The translations under genes and the position numbers were made by a program. Below are positions 33,354-43,506 of a stretch of 64,000 bases of DNA, in pieces (the first letter of the stretch is position 1; every line of letters starts with the position of its first letter). This stretch comes from Diaphorobacter caeni (GTDB lineage Bacteria > Pseudomonadota > Gammaproteobacteria > Burkholderiales > Burkholderiaceae_C). The DNA is taken from the NCBI RefSeq assembly GCF_015354245.1, contig NZ_JADKYZ010000006.1:248001-312000 (forward strand). Direction: 5' to 3'. Under the pieces are notes generated by a model that was not told where the DNA came from, ran no database searches, and saw only the letters and a list, made by a program, of their open reading frames with translations.

Positions 33354-36300
33354 TTACGTCTTCACGTCCCCTTCCTCCGACGGATCCTTTCGGTGAACCA
33401 ATCGATAGAGCAGCGGCAGCACCAGCAGCGTCAGCACCGTGGACGACAGGATGCCGCCGATCACGACCGTCGCTAGAGGTCTCTGCACCTCGGCGCCTGT
33501 GCCGGTGGCGATTGCCATGGGGACGAATCCGAGCGATGCGACCAGTGCCGTCATCAGCACTGGACGAAGACGCGAGATGGCGCCTGTGTGCACGGCTTCG
33601 GGGACTGACATGCCGGTTTCGCGCAGGCCGCGTATCGATGAAATCATGACGAGGCCGTTGAGCACGGCGACGCCCGAGAGCGCGATGAAGCCGATGGCGG
33701 CGGAGATCGACAGTGGGATGTCGCGCAGCCACAGCGCAAGAATGCCGCCGGTGAGCGCGAATGGAATGCCAGTGAAGACGATGAGCCCGTCGCGCACGTT
33801 GCCGAACATCGCGAACAGCAGCGTGAACACCAGCAGCAGGGCGGCGGGCACCACGATCTGCAGGCGCTTCTGGGCGGACTGCATGTTCTCGAACGTACCG
33901 CCCCAGCGCGTCCAGTAGCCGCTGGGCAGGGCTACGCCGTCAAGCTCGCGCTGGGCCTGTTCGACGAACGAGCCGATGTCGCGGCCGCGCACGTTGGCGC
34001 TCACGACGATGCGGCGCTTGCCGTCTTCCCGGCTGACCTGGTTGGGGCCGGGGGAGAGGTCCAGCGATGCGACGGCGGAGAGCGGAACAAAGCCCTGGCG
34101 GCTCTCGCCCACGCGGGGCAGCGCGATGGGCAGGCGCTCGAGCGCTGCGAGGTCGCTGCGGATGGATTCGGGCAGGCGCACCTGGATGTCGAAGCGCCGG
34201 TCGCCTTCGAACACGGTGCCCGCCTCCTGGCCGCCCATTGCGGTGGCGATGGTCTGCTGCACGTCGCCCATGTTGAGGCCGTAGCGCGAGGCCTTTTCGC
34301 GGTCCACCTGCACGGTGAGCATTGGCAGACCGGTGGTCTGCTCGACCTTCACCTCGGAAGCGCCGGGCACTTTCTGCAGCATCGCGGCGATGGACTGCGC
34401 GGTGCGCTCAAGCACCTGCGTGTCGTCGCCGAACACCTTCACCGCCACGTCGCTGCGCACGCCGGAGATCAGTTCGTTGAAGCGCAGCTGGATCGGTTGC
34501 GAGAACTCGTAGTTGCTGCCCGGAATGGCTTCGACGACCTGCTGCACGGCGGCGAGCAGGTCCTCGCGGCTGCGCTTGGGGTCGGGCCATGCGGCGCGTG
34601 GCTTGAGCATGATGTAGCCGTCCGAGATGTTGGGCGGCATGGGGTCGGACGCGATCTCGGCCGTGCCGGTGCGCGCGAAGATGCGGTCAATCTCGGGGAA
34701 TTGTTCCTTGAGCGTTTTCTCCAGTTGCATCTGCATTTCAAGCGACTGCGTGAGGCTGGTGCCGGGCACGCGCAGCGCCTGGATCGCGAAGTCGCCTTCG
34801 TTGAGATTGGGCGCGAACTCGCTGCCCATGCGGGACGCGAGCAGCAGACTCAGCGTCACGGCCACGACGGCGGTGGCGATCACCACCAGCGGCATGCGCA
34901 TCACGCCGCCAAGCAGCGGCTCGTAGGCCTTGCGCGCCCATGTCATGAGGCGGTTTTCCTTCTCGGCCACGCGCTTGCCGATGAACAGCGCGATCGCAGC
35001 GGGGATGAAGGTGATCGACAGAATCATGGCCCCGGCGAGCGCCAGCACCACGGTCAGCGCCATGGGGTGGAACATCTTGCCCTCGACGCCGGTGAGCGCA
35101 AAGATCGGCAGGTACACCGCCATGATGATGAGCTGTCCGAAGAGCAGCGGCCTGCGCGCTTCCTTGGCGGCGGCGAAGACTTCGTGAAAGCGTTCGCTGC
35201 GCGTGAGCAGCCGGCCCTTGTGCTGCTGGGCGTGCGCGAGGCGCCGCACGCAGTTCTCGACGATGACGACCGCGCCGTCGATGATGATGCCGAAATCCAG
35301 CGCGCCGAGACTCATCAGATTGGCGCTGATGCGGTAGTGCACCATGCCGGTGAAGGTGAACAGCATTGACAGCGGGATGATGAGCGCCGTGATCAGCGCC
35401 GCGCGCAGATTGCCGAGGAACAGGAACAGGATGACGACGACCAGCGCCGCGCCTTCGACCAGATTCTTCTTGACCGTGGCGATCGCCTTTTCGACCAGCG
35501 TGGTGCGGTCGTAGACGGTGACGATCTTCACGCCCTCGGGCAGGTTCTTGCGGATGGAGTCCATGCGCGCATCCACGGCCTTGGAGACCATGCGGCTGTT
35601 CTCGCCGATCAGCATGAAGACGGTGCCAAGCACCACCTCGCGACCGTTGTCGGTGGCCGCGCCGGTGCGCAGCTCGCGGCCCGGCTCCACATCTGCCAGA
35701 TCGCGGATGCGCACCGGCTGACCCTGGGCGGTGGTGACGATGACGTTTTTCAGATCGTCCACGTTGCGCACCTGGCCGGGGGCACGGATCAGATACTGCT
35801 CGCCCTGGCGCTCGATGTAGCCCGCGCCGACGTTGGTGTTGTTGTTCTGCAGCGCGGTGACCAGCTTGTCCATCGAGATGCCGTAGGACACCAGTTTGTC
35901 GGGATGCGGCGCGATCAGATACTGCTTGGCGAAGCCGCCGATCGAGTTGATTTCGGTGACGCCGGGCACGTTGCGGAGCTGCGGCTTGATGACCCAGTCC
36001 TGTATCTCGCGCAGATCCATCGGTGTGTAGGGCGTGCCGTCTTCCTTCTTCGCGCCGTCCTCGGCCTCCACGGTCCAGAGGTAGATTTCGCCGAGGCCGG
36101 TGGAGATCGGTCCCATGCTCGGCGAGATGTTGGCGGGAAGCCTTTCGCGCGCTTCCTGGATCCGTTCGTTGACGAGCTGGCGCGCGAAGTAGATGTCCGT
36201 GCCGTCCTTGAAGATGACGGTGACCTGCGAGAGCCCGTAGCGTGACAGCGAGCGGGTCTGCTCCAGATGCGGCAGACCGGCCATCACCGTCTCGATGGGG

Positions 36301-36500
36301 TAGGTGATGCGCTGCTCGGTCTCGAGCGGCGAGTAGCCGGGGGCCTGCGTGTTGATCTGCACCTGCACGTTGGTGATGTCGGGCACGGCGTCGATGGCCA
36401 GACGCTGATAGCTGAAGACGCCGAGAACCGCCATCGCGCACACGGCGATGATGACCAGCCAGCGCTGCTCTATGGCGAAGCGGATGATGCGCTCAAACAT
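33354..36500 (-). CDS. czcA: Heavy-metal RND efflux pump, inner-membrane subunit CzcA
   Basis: A 1048-aa HME-RND transporter that exports divalent cations from periplasm or cytoplasm, driven by protons. Twelve helices and two large periplasmic loops are as expected. The helix-4 motif DFGIIIDGAVVIVENC (about residue 400) is of the Zn/Co/Cd-exporting type, unlike the Cu/Ag CusA motif. It begins 18 bases after czcB and completes the tripartite pump. Confidence 0.94.
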   Translation of the reverse strand: MFERIIRFAIEQRWLVIIAVCAMAVLGVFSYQRLAIDAVPDITNVQVQINTQAPGYSPLETEQRITYPIETVMAGLPHLEQTRSLSRYGLSQVTVIFKDGTDIYFARQLVNERIQEARERLPANISPSMGPISTGLGEIYLWTVEAEDGAKKEDGTPYTPMDLREIQDWVIKPQLRNVPGVTEINSIGGFAKQYLIAPHPDKLVSYGISMDKLVTALQNNNTNVGAGYIERQGEQYLIRAPGQVRNVDDLKNVIVTTAQGQPVRIRDLADVEPGRELRTGAATDNGREVVLGTVFMLIGENSRMVSKAVDARMDSIRKNLPEGVKIVTVYDRTTLVEKAIATVKKNLVEGAALVVVILFLFLGNLRAALITALIIPLSMLFTFTGMVHYRISANLMSLGALDFGIIIDGAVVIVENCVRRLAHAQQHKGRLLTRSERFHEVFAAAKEARRPLLFGQLIIMAVYLPIFALTGVEGKMFHPMALTVVLALAGAMILSITFIPAAIALFIGKRVAEKENRLMTWARKAYEPLLGGVMRMPLVVIATAVVAVTLSLLLASRMGSEFAPNLNEGDFAIQALRVPGTSLTQSLEMQMQLEKTLKEQFPEIDRIFARTGTAEIASDPMPPNISDGYIMLKPRAAWPDPKRSREDLLAAVQQVVEAIPGSNYEFSQPIQLRFNELISGVRSDVAVKVFGDDTQVLERTAQSIAAMLQKVPGASEVKVEQTTGLPMLTVQVDREKASRYGLNMGDVQQTIATAMGGQEAGTVFEGDRRFDIQVRLPESIRSDLAALERLPIALPRVGESRQGFVPLSAVASLDLSPGPNQVSREDGKRRIVVSANVRGRDIGSFVEQAQRELDGVALPSGYWTRWGGTFENMQSAQKRLQIVVPAALLLVFTLLFAMFGNVRDGLIVFTGIPFALTGGILALWLRDIPLSISAAIGFIALSGVAVLNGLVMISSIRGLRETGMSVPEAVHTGAISRLRPVLMTALVASLGFVPMAIATGTGAEVQRPLATVVIGGILSSTVLTLLVLPLLYRLVHRKDPSEEGDVKT

Positions 36501-36518
36501 GGGATGTACCGCTTCCTG

Positions 36519-37910
36519 TCAGTGCGTGTGCTCGGCGGATGCCTTGCCCAGTTCGGCCTTCAGCATGAAGGAGCCATTCCGGACATAGTCCTGCCCGGCC
36601 TTGAGCCCGGAGACCACTTCGGTGGTCTTGCCATCGCTGCGGCCCAGCTGGACTGGCTGGGCCCTGTAGCCGCCATCCGCAGGCACGAACACCACGCTCT
36701 CCTTTCCATCGGGGCGCTGAATGGCCGCGGCCTCGACCGCGACCGGCACCTGCGACTCGTCGGCCAGCACGCTGACGTCGACGAACAGGCCAGGCCGCCA
36801 CATGCCCTTGGGATTGGCCAGCGCCACGCGCGCCGGGGCCGCGCGCGACTGCTCGCCGATCAGCGCACCCACATAGGCGACCTTGCCCTCGGCGCGCGAT
36901 TCAAATGCCGTGGCGCGCACCGTCACTGACGAGCCCACGCGCACGAGAGGCAACTGGGGCGCGGAGACGTTCATCTCGGCCCAGACCGACCCGAGGTCGG
37001 ACACGGTGAACGAGGCCGTGTTCTCCGCGACCGATTCACCGACCGTGAGGTGCTTCTCGACCACGGTGCCCGAGATCGGCGAGCGCAGCTCGTAGCCGCT
37101 GGCACCGCCCGTACCCGCGCCGATGGCCGAGAGCTTCTGCGACGCATTGGCGACGGCGATCTCCGCCTCCTGCATGGCCTGGCGGGCCTGCAGGTAGTCC
37201 TGCTCGGCGGAGATCTTTTCCTCCCACAGCTGCTTTTCGCGCTGGAAGGTGGTGCGCGCCAGCGCGAGGCGCTTCTGCGCGGTCTGCAGCTCGCTGCGCT
37301 GGTCCGACACCGTCGCGCTCTGGATCACCGCGAGCAGCTGGCCCTTGCGCACCTGTTCGCCCAATCGTGCGTGCACCGAGGCCACCACGCCCGCGACGCG
37401 CGGCACCACATGGGCCGTGCGGTCTTCGTCGAAACGGATTTCGCCGGGCAGCGTCAGCAGCTTGCGGATGGCGGCGGGACCGGCCTTGCCGAGCGTGATG
37501 CCAATGGCGCCGGACTGCGCTTCGCTGAGTTTGACGACGCCTTCCTCTTCTTCGTGATCATGGCCATGCTCGTCGGCCTGGGCCTTGGTCACGACAGCCG
37601 GTTTGCCTGTTTTGGCTTCGGCTTCGTCATCGTGATGTTCGTGATCGTCGTGAGCTGCCGCCTCCTTGTGATCGCCGGGCTTGGCGGGTTCGGCAGCTGT
37701 GGGGGCTGTAGCGGTTCTAGCGGGCTTCTCGTCTTGGTGCTCGCCATCCTTGTGCGAGTCCGCATCGGCGTGCCCGGCGGATGCTGCCGGTGCACCGGGC
37801 GTGCGCAGGATGAGCGCGCCACCCACCATGCCGCAGGCCAGAATCACGGCCACGGCTATCCAGTGTTTGGGCGTGGTGAGGGAGGAGTCGAAGGACGTTT
37901 TCTCGGACAT
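36519..37910 (-). CDS. czcB: Efflux pump periplasmic adaptor CzcB
   Basis: A 463-aa membrane-fusion protein joining CzcA to CzcC. One N-terminal helix (about 17-36) anchors it. A histidine- and acid-rich stretch (about 46-125, HDDHEHHDDEAEAK and GHDHEEEEG) probably binds metal, as in CzcB relatives. The lipoyl/hairpin region (EIRFDEDRTAHVVPRVAGVV; QLLAVIQSATVSDQRSELQTA) follows. It overlaps neither neighbour and is 6 bases from czcC. Confidence 0.93.
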   Translation of the reverse strand: MSEKTSFDSSLTTPKHWIAVAVILACGMVGGALILRTPGAPAASAGHADADSHKDGEHQDEKPARTATAPTAAEPAKPGDHKEAAAHDDHEHHDDEAEAKTGKPAVVTKAQADEHGHDHEEEEGVVKLSEAQSGAIGITLGKAGPAAIRKLLTLPGEIRFDEDRTAHVVPRVAGVVASVHARLGEQVRKGQLLAVIQSATVSDQRSELQTAQKRLALARTTFQREKQLWEEKISAEQDYLQARQAMQEAEIAVANASQKLSAIGAGTGGASGYELRSPISGTVVEKHLTVGESVAENTASFTVSDLGSVWAEMNVSAPQLPLVRVGSSVTVRATAFESRAEGKVAYVGALIGEQSRAAPARVALANPKGMWRPGLFVDVSVLADESQVPVAVEAAAIQRPDGKESVVFVPADGGYRAQPVQLGRSDGKTTEVVSGLKAGQDYVRNGSFMLKAELGKASAEHTH

Positions 37911-37916
37911 GATCGT

Positions 37917-39176
37917 TCAGGTTCCGGATGGGGTGATGAAGGAGGAGGACGTGCCCAGCAGCCGATCGATTTCGGCGCTCGCGCGATGGGAGTTCATGAG
38001 CTGCTCGAGCAGCAGGCGCTGGGCGTCGAACAGCGTGCGCTGCGCATCGAGCACATCCAGAAAATTGAACTTGCCGAGCGTGAAGCCGCGCACAGCCACG
38101 TCGTAGGCCGACTGCGCCGTGGGCAGCACCTGCGCTTGCAGCAGCGCGACCTGCCGGTTGCTGCCCAGCCATTGCTGCCGGGCGGCAAGCACCGAGGCCT
38201 GCAGCTGCAACCGCTGCTCCTGCAGTTTCTGTTCGGCCTGATCCACCTTGCGCAGCGCCTGCAATTGATTGCCCGCGTTGCTGTCGAACAGCGGCAGCGG
38301 AATGCTGACGCCCAGCACCACCTGATTGCGACCGACTTCGCTCGCGCGCTTGACGCCGAGGCTCAGTGTCGGGTCCTGCGTGCGCTTGGCGCGTTCGAGT
38401 TCCGACGCCGCGCGGCTCTGCTCGAGCGCGTGCTGCGCGAGCACCATGGCGGGCGATTGGTTCAGGCGCTCTTCGATCCGCTCGAGCGAGGGGGGCTCCA
38501 CCGGGACCGAGAAATCTCCCTTGGCCTCGCCGATCTCGGCGGCCTTTCCGCCCCAGAGCGATGCGAGGTTCTGCTGCGCGACCAGCACCTGCGACTGCGC
38601 CTGCTGCACCTCGAGCCCGGCATTGGCCTCGGCCACCTGCGCACGGCTGGCCTCGAGCGGCGGCACCTTGCCGGCCTGCACGCGCTTGTGCGCGGCGTCG
38701 AGCGCGCGGGCCGCCAGTTCCTGCGTCTGGCGCGCCCATTCCACGCGCTGCTGGGCGAGCAGCAGATCGTTGAAATGATTGGCCACCTGAAAGCGCAGCG
38801 CCACCTCCGCCTCGGCAAGTGCTGTATGGGCCGTCGCCCGCTCGACTTCCGCGAGCCGCATGCGGGCTTCGCGCTTGCCGCCCAGCTCGATGAGCTGATT
38901 GATCTGCACGGTGCTTGAGCGGGTCTGCGAGCGCGTGTCCTCCTGCGTGAAGGCCAGCTCGGGATTCGGGCGCGCCTGGCTTTGCAGCACCGCGCCCTCG
39001 GTCGCGGCCGCGCCATGGCGGGCGGCCTGCAGGCCGGGGTTTGCGGCCAGAGACTTGTTCAGCGCCTCGGCCAACGTGGTGCGGTGCGGGGATTCGGCCG
39101 AAGCACGGATCGACAACGTGAGCGCGAGCACGGAGACCGCGAGCGCGCGATGCAGCGGAAAGGAAGGGGAGGCCAT
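37917..39176 (-). CDS. czcC: Outer-membrane efflux channel CzcC
   Basis: A 419-aa outer-membrane factor of the TolC/CzcC family, first gene of the czcCBA operon. A signal peptide (about residues 1-28, ALAVSVLALTLSIRASA) precedes two repeated helical channel regions with long coiled coils. A GTG 13 codons upstream (39215) is possible, but MASPSFPLHRAL gives a normal signal peptide. The palindrome at 39344-39363 lies in the divergent promoter region. Confidence 0.9.
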   Translation of the reverse strand: MASPSFPLHRALAVSVLALTLSIRASAESPHRTTLAEALNKSLAANPGLQAARHGAAATEGAVLQSQARPNPELAFTQEDTRSQTRSSTVQINQLIELGGKREARMRLAEVERATAHTALAEAEVALRFQVANHFNDLLLAQQRVEWARQTQELAARALDAAHKRVQAGKVPPLEASRAQVAEANAGLEVQQAQSQVLVAQQNLASLWGGKAAEIGEAKGDFSVPVEPPSLERIEERLNQSPAMVLAQHALEQSRAASELERAKRTQDPTLSLGVKRASEVGRNQVVLGVSIPLPLFDSNAGNQLQALRKVDQAEQKLQEQRLQLQASVLAARQQWLGSNRQVALLQAQVLPTAQSAYDVAVRGFTLGKFNFLDVLDAQRTLFDAQRLLLEQLMNSHRASAEIDRLLGTSSSFITPSGT

Positions 39177-39343
39177 GTGTGCTTCTCTGGAAATCTGTCG
39201 TTCGTTCTTGCGCACAGGGCCGTGAATGCCGCCATCGGAATGAAGCGGCGGAAATCGGGCGGAGGGCCGCTGCCGCTTGCAGCGTCCCCAATGTGCGGCT
39301 GCGCAGAATGTAGAGAGCGCCGATGGTCAGCAAGGCGTCGGGA

Positions 39344-39363
39344 AGATTACAAATTTGTAATCT
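39344..39363. promoter_or_regulatory. 20-bp perfect palindrome between czcC and the response-regulator gene
   Basis: AGATTACAAATTTGTAATCT is a perfect palindrome centred 44 bases before the response-regulator ATG. Its TTACA-N4-TGTAA core resembles boxes of CopR/CzcR-type regulators. It is probably the binding site controlling both czcCBA and the regulator genes. Confidence 0.7.
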
Positions 39364-39397
39364 GCGGCCGCGCGCCAAATCCGGGAAAATGCGCGGC

Positions 39398-40087
39398 ATG
39401 AGACTGCTGCTGATCGAAGACGAGGCCAAACTGGGCGAGTACCTGCGCAAGGGCCTCGCCGAAGAGGGCTACGTGGTGGACGTCGCGACCGATGGCATCG
39501 AAGGCCTGCACCTCGCGATGGAGCTGGACTACGACGTCATCATTCTCGACGGCATGCTGCCGGGAATCGACGGTCTGTCGGTGCTTGCGGCGCTGCGCCA
39601 GACCAAGTCCACGCCGGTGCTGATGCTCACCGCGCGCGCCGATGTCGAAGACCGGGTGCGTGGGCTGCAGGGAGGAGCCGACGACTACATGATCAAGCCG
39701 TTCGCGTTCTCGGAACTGGTCGCGCGCATCCAGGTGCTGCTGCGCCGGGCCCAGTCCCATCCCTCGTCACCCGAACCCACGGCGCTGCGCGAGGCCGATC
39801 TCGAGGTCGACCTGATCCGCCGCCGGGCCGTGCGCGCGGGCGTGCGGCTGGAGCTCACCGCCAAGGAGTTCAACCTGCTCGCGCTGCTGCTGCGCAGGCA
39901 GGGCGAGGTGCTCTCGCGCACCGAGCTCGCCTCGCAGGTCTGGGACATGAATTTCGACAGCGAGACCAACGTGGTGGAAGTCGCGGTGCGCCGCTTGCGC
40001 ATGAAGGTGGACCAGCCGTTCGCGACTCCGCTGATCCACACGGTGCGCGGCATGGGCTACGTGCTGGAGAGTCGAGAGCAGCCATGA
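39398..40087 (+). CDS. czcR: OmpR-family metal-responsive response regulator
   Basis: A 229-aa response regulator. The receiver domain (1-120) has the acidic pocket EDE, phospho-acceptor Asp51 and Lys100; a winged-helix OmpR domain ends in [15 protein letters not shown]. It is divergent from czcCBA and overlaps the kinase gene by 4 bases. MRLLLIEDE is the canonical start; an ATG three codons earlier also fits. CzcR rather than CusR/CopR is inferred from the pump next door. Confidence 0.9.
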   Translation: MRLLLIEDEAKLGEYLRKGLAEEGYVVDVATDGIEGLHLAMELDYDVIILDGMLPGIDGLSVLAALRQTKSTPVLMLTARADVEDRVRGLQGGADDYMIKPFAFSELVARIQVLLRRAQSHPSSPEPTALREADLEVDLIRRRAVRAGVRLELTAKEFNLLALLLRRQGEVLSRTELASQVWDMNFDSETNVVEVAVRRLRMKVDQPFATPLIHTVRGMGYVLESREQP

Positions 40088-41454
40088 GCAATGCGACCAG
40101 CGGCGTTCCGCATCTGGGGCGGCGGCTGTCGCGCTGGCTGGCGCTGCTGTCGATGCTGGGCCTCGGCGCGGTGAGCATTGCGGTCTACCTGGTCTTCGAC
40201 ACCACGCTGTCCGCGCGCCAGAAAGACATGATGGACCAGAAGCAGCGCGCGCTCGTCCATGTGCTGGCCGACGACAGCACCGAGCACAAGGGCAAGTCGC
40301 TGGGCCACATGCTCACCGATTTTCTCGCGGGGCATGACGACTACTCCATTTTCATCGTGGACAAGGACGGCGCTGTGCTCTACGACAGCCGCGTTCCCGC
40401 GCTCGGGTCCGAGCACACGCTCAAGCGCACGTTCGCGGTGAAGGTCACGTCACCCTACATGGACCATGTGCATGACGCCGTCGCCACACTGGTGATGGAT
40501 CGCCGCCCCGACGACGCGCTGCTGCGCGCGCTTGCCTGGACGCTGTTCGCGTCGATGATCGCCGGCTCGCTGCTGCTGTCGCTGTTCGGCGGACTGCTGG
40601 TGCGCAGCAGCCTGCGGCCCATCCAGTCGCTGGTCGCGCAGATCAGCGAGCTGTCGGCGCGGGATTTTGCGCGCCGGCTCGATGGCGGCGGTCTGCCGCA
40701 GGAACTGCTGCCGCTGGTCACCCAATTCAATGCGCTGCTGGACCGTCTGTCCGACGCGTATCGCCAGTTGGAATCCTTCAACGCCGACGTGGCGCACGAG
40801 ATGAACACGCCGCTCGCCACGCTGATATCGAGCACCGAGGTGGTTCTCAGAAAGCCGCGCGCGGTGCAGGAAATGCGCGAGGTGCTCGAGTCCAATCTGG
40901 AGGACCTGCGGCGCATCGCGGGCATCGTCGGCGACATGCTGTTTCTCTCGCGCGCGGACCGCGGCGTCGGCGCGCGCGAGACCCGCGTCTGCAGCCTCGC
41001 TGGCGTGGTGAACGACGTCGTGGAGTTCTACGAGGCGGTCGCGCTCGACGCGAATCTCAAGGTCGAGGTGCACGGCGACGCCGACGCCCGCATCGACGCC
41101 CCGCTCATGCGCCGCGCGGTCTCCAACCTGCTGAGCAACGCCACGCGCTATGCCACCTCGGGCTCCACCATCGTCATCGGCATCGATGCGCGCGAGCAGG
41201 ACGGAGAGCGCGACGCCGTCGCCATGATCAGCGTGACCAATGCGGGCGCCGACATTCCCCAGACCCATCTGCGCCACCTCTTCGACCGTTTCTACCGCGC
41301 AGACTCCGCACGCCACAACGCCGACCGCAACCACGGCCTGGGTCTGGCCATCGTGCAGGCCATCGCCAAGATGCACGGCGGCAGCACGTTCGCGCAATCG
41401 ATGGATGGGCGAACGACGTTCGGAATCGTAGTGCCGGGGCAGGGGGCTGGTTGA
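40084..41454 (+). CDS. czcS: Heavy-metal sensor histidine kinase
   Basis: A 456-aa membrane kinase. Two helices (about 19-38 and 150-172) flank a periplasmic sensor loop with scattered His residues. A HAMP segment follows ([14 protein letters not shown]), then the phospho-acceptor His238 in [16 protein letters not shown], and ATPase motifs [10 protein letters not shown] and [17 protein letters not shown]. Its stop lies 6 bases from the converging IclR gene stop, with no terminator between. Confidence 0.92.
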   Translation: MSNATSGVPHLGRRLSRWLALLSMLGLGAVSIAVYLVFDTTLSARQKDMMDQKQRALVHVLADDSTEHKGKSLGHMLTDFLAGHDDYSIFIVDKDGAVLYDSRVPALGSEHTLKRTFAVKVTSPYMDHVHDAVATLVMDRRPDDALLRALAWTLFASMIAGSLLLSLFGGLLVRSSLRPIQSLVAQISELSARDFARRLDGGGLPQELLPLVTQFNALLDRLSDAYRQLESFNADVAHEMNTPLATLISSTEVVLRKPRAVQEMREVLESNLEDLRRIAGIVGDMLFLSRADRGVGARETRVCSLAGVVNDVVEFYEAVALDANLKVEVHGDADARIDAPLMRRAVSNLLSNATRYATSGSTIVIGIDAREQDGERDAVAMISVTNAGADIPQTHLRHLFDRFYRADSARHNADRNHGLGLAIVQAIAKMHGGSTFAQSMDGRTTFGIVVPGQGAG

Positions 41455-41460
41455 GTCCGC

Positions 41461-42222
41461 TCACGGATGCCAGGAGGCCGTCTGGCGTTGCAAGGGCGTG
41501 CTTGAGCTTGCGGCCAGCACATACGAAAGTTTGTTGGCGGCGGTGATCACCGCGGGTGCGAGTTCTTCGAGCCGCGCCTGGGGTAGTCGCGAGGCTGGGC
41601 CCGAAATGCATAGCGACCCCAGCAGTCGCCAGTGCATGCCGAATACCGGTGCGGACACGGTGGAGACACCCGATTCACGTTCGCCGATGGACCAGTGGTA
41701 GCCGCGTTTTCGTATCTGTTCGTAGAGTTCTCCGGGCTCACCCGCAAAGGCCAGCAGCACGCGGCCCGGCGAGCCCTGATCCAGGGGCAGACCTTCGCCC
41801 ATGCGTGCATGGTGCCGCAGCGCCTGCGGGCCCTCCACGCGTACGAGACAGGTGCGCACATTGCCCTCGCGCACGTAGAACGCGGCGCTTTCACCGATCT
41901 GCTGGGCGAGCTCGCGCAGGGCGGGCTCCAGTTCGTTCTGCACATCGAATCCGGCCTGATACCGCGCACCGAGCCAACCGGCAGCGGGGCCGAGTCGCCA
42001 CTCACCATTTTCACGCTGCACCATGTAGCCCGACAGCGCCAGCGTGCGCGCGAGGCGCAGCACCGTGGTCTTGTGCAGATTGCAGCGGCGGCTCAGCTCG
42101 GCCAGCGGGAGCTGGGATTCTCCGAGATTGAAGGCTTCGAGCAGATGCAGCGCGCGCGTTACCGCGATGACGCCACCGCCTCCCGGGCCGCTGCTTTGTT
42201 CGTCTTCAGACGACTCGGACAT
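41461..42222 (-). CDS. IclR-family transcriptional regulator
   Basis: A 253-aa IclR regulator. The N-terminal winged helix (AVTRALHLLEAFNLGESQLPLAELSRRCNLHKTTVLRLARTL) is followed by a ligand domain with LPLDQGSPGRVLLAF and a C-terminal GMHWRLLGSLCISGPASRL. ATG at MSESSEDEQ was chosen; an upstream GTG (42300) would add 26 residues. It is divergent from the tctC-amidohydrolase operon, its likely target, and the effector is probably an intermediate of that pathway. Confidence 0.9.
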   Translation of the reverse strand: MSESSEDEQSSGPGGGGVIAVTRALHLLEAFNLGESQLPLAELSRRCNLHKTTVLRLARTLALSGYMVQRENGEWRLGPAAGWLGARYQAGFDVQNELEPALRELAQQIGESAAFYVREGNVRTCLVRVEGPQALRHHARMGEGLPLDQGSPGRVLLAFAGEPGELYEQIRKRGYHWSIGERESGVSTVSAPVFGMHWRLLGSLCISGPASRLPQARLEELAPAVITAANKLSYVLAASSSTPLQRQTASWHP

Positions 42223-42314
42223 GTCGTCTGGTTTGACGATGGAGCGGAGCACGCGGGGCTTGCCGATGGGTGATGCAGGGGCAGATTTGGTATTTCTCAC
42301 AGTGCAATGTGTTT

Positions 42315-42328
42315 CGTTGTGCGCAACG
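42315..42328. promoter_or_regulatory. Inverted repeat in the IclR/tctC divergent region
   Basis: CGTTG-TGCG-CAACG is a palindromic pair flanked by GTTTC (42311-42315) and GAAAC (42342-42346). It is a candidate IclR operator between the regulator and its presumed target operon. Confidence 0.4.
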
Positions 42329-42424
42329 CTATTGTATAGAGTGAAACTCCTTCGTAAAGTCCGTCCATGTTCGGGATGCCACCCGGATGTGACTTTCCAG
42401 ACTTTGCATATTCGGAGACAAACC

Positions 42425-43438
42425 ATGGCACATCAACGCATTTCGGGATTTCAACGCGCGCGTCTGCGCCTGGTCGGTGCGGCGGCACTGGGGCTCACGG
42501 CGCTCGTAGCACTTGCCCAGCCCGCTGCCGCGCAGGATGGCTATCCCAACAAGCCCGTTCGTCTGATTGTTCCGTTCCCACCCGGTGGCGGCACCGACAT
42601 GATTGCGCGCGCGGTCGCGCAGAAGATCACGGACCGGACCAAGTGGAGCATCGTGGTCGACAACCGACCGGGCGCTGGCGGCAATCTTGGCGTCGACGCG
42701 ACTGCCAAGGCGAGTCCCGACGGCTACACGCTGGTGATGGGCCAGACCAGCAATCTGGCAATCAATCCCTGGCTGTATTCCAAGCTGCCATATGACCCGC
42801 TCAAGGACCTGGTGCCGGTGGCGCTGGTTTCCTCGGCACCCATCGTCATGGCGGCGGGCATGGACAGCAAGTACAAGACTTTCGCTGACGTGATTGCTGC
42901 GGCCAAGGGCAAGCCGGATGCACTCACGCTCGGCTATTCGGGGAACGGCACGGTAGCCCACCTCGCGGGCGAGCAGGCGGAAAACGCCGCCGGCATCACA
43001 TTGCGCCATGTGCCCTACAAAGGAGCGGCGCAGGCCATGACCGACCTTATGGGCGGCAGCATCGATCTCTACATGTCGGCGATTCCCACGCTGCTTGGAC
43101 ATGTGCGCAACGGCAAGCTGCGCCCCATTGTCGTGACCTCGCTGAAGCGCTCGCCGCAGTTGCCCGATACGCCGACGCTGGCCGAGCTCGGCTACAAGGA
43201 TTTCGAGGCGATCTCCTGGTATGGCGTGCTGGCCCCGAAGGGCACGCCTGCCGCGGTGGTCGAGAAGCTCAATACCGCCATCAACGAAGCGCTGACCCAG
43301 CCCGATGTGATCGAAAAGCTGCGCTCCGAAGGCGGCGATGTGCTCGGTGGTACTTCGCAGAAGTTCAGCCAGTTCCTCGCGGCCGAAGTGCCGCGCTGGG
43401 GGAAGATCGTGAAGGCTTCGGGCGCCAGCATCGATTGA
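42425..43438 (+). CDS. TctC/Bug-family periplasmic binding protein
   Basis: A 337-aa TctC-type solute-binding protein with a signal peptide ending near residue 36 (AQPAAAQ). Family blocks: YPNKPVRLIVPFPPGGGTDMIAR, VVDNRPGAGGNLG, SPDGYTLVMG and HVPYKGAAQAMTDLMGG. No TctA/TctB genes lie nearby, as is usual for Bug proteins in this group. First gene of the operon that includes a PDC-lactonase-like enzyme, so it may bind a dicarboxylate related to that pathway. Confidence 0.93.
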   Translation: MAHQRISGFQRARLRLVGAAALGLTALVALAQPAAAQDGYPNKPVRLIVPFPPGGGTDMIARAVAQKITDRTKWSIVVDNRPGAGGNLGVDATAKASPDGYTLVMGQTSNLAINPWLYSKLPYDPLKDLVPVALVSSAPIVMAAGMDSKYKTFADVIAAAKGKPDALTLGYSGNGTVAHLAGEQAENAAGITLRHVPYKGAAQAMTDLMGGSIDLYMSAIPTLLGHVRNGKLRPIVVTSLKRSPQLPDTPTLAELGYKDFEAISWYGVLAPKGTPAAVVEKLNTAINEALTQPDVIEKLRSEGGDVLGGTSQKFSQFLAAEVPRWGKIVKASGASID

Positions 43439-43506
43439 GTACGGCGTTCCCCGGCATCGATCTTCCTTTTTCTTCTCGTTCTTCGTTGCTGACAGGAAAT
43501 CAAAAC

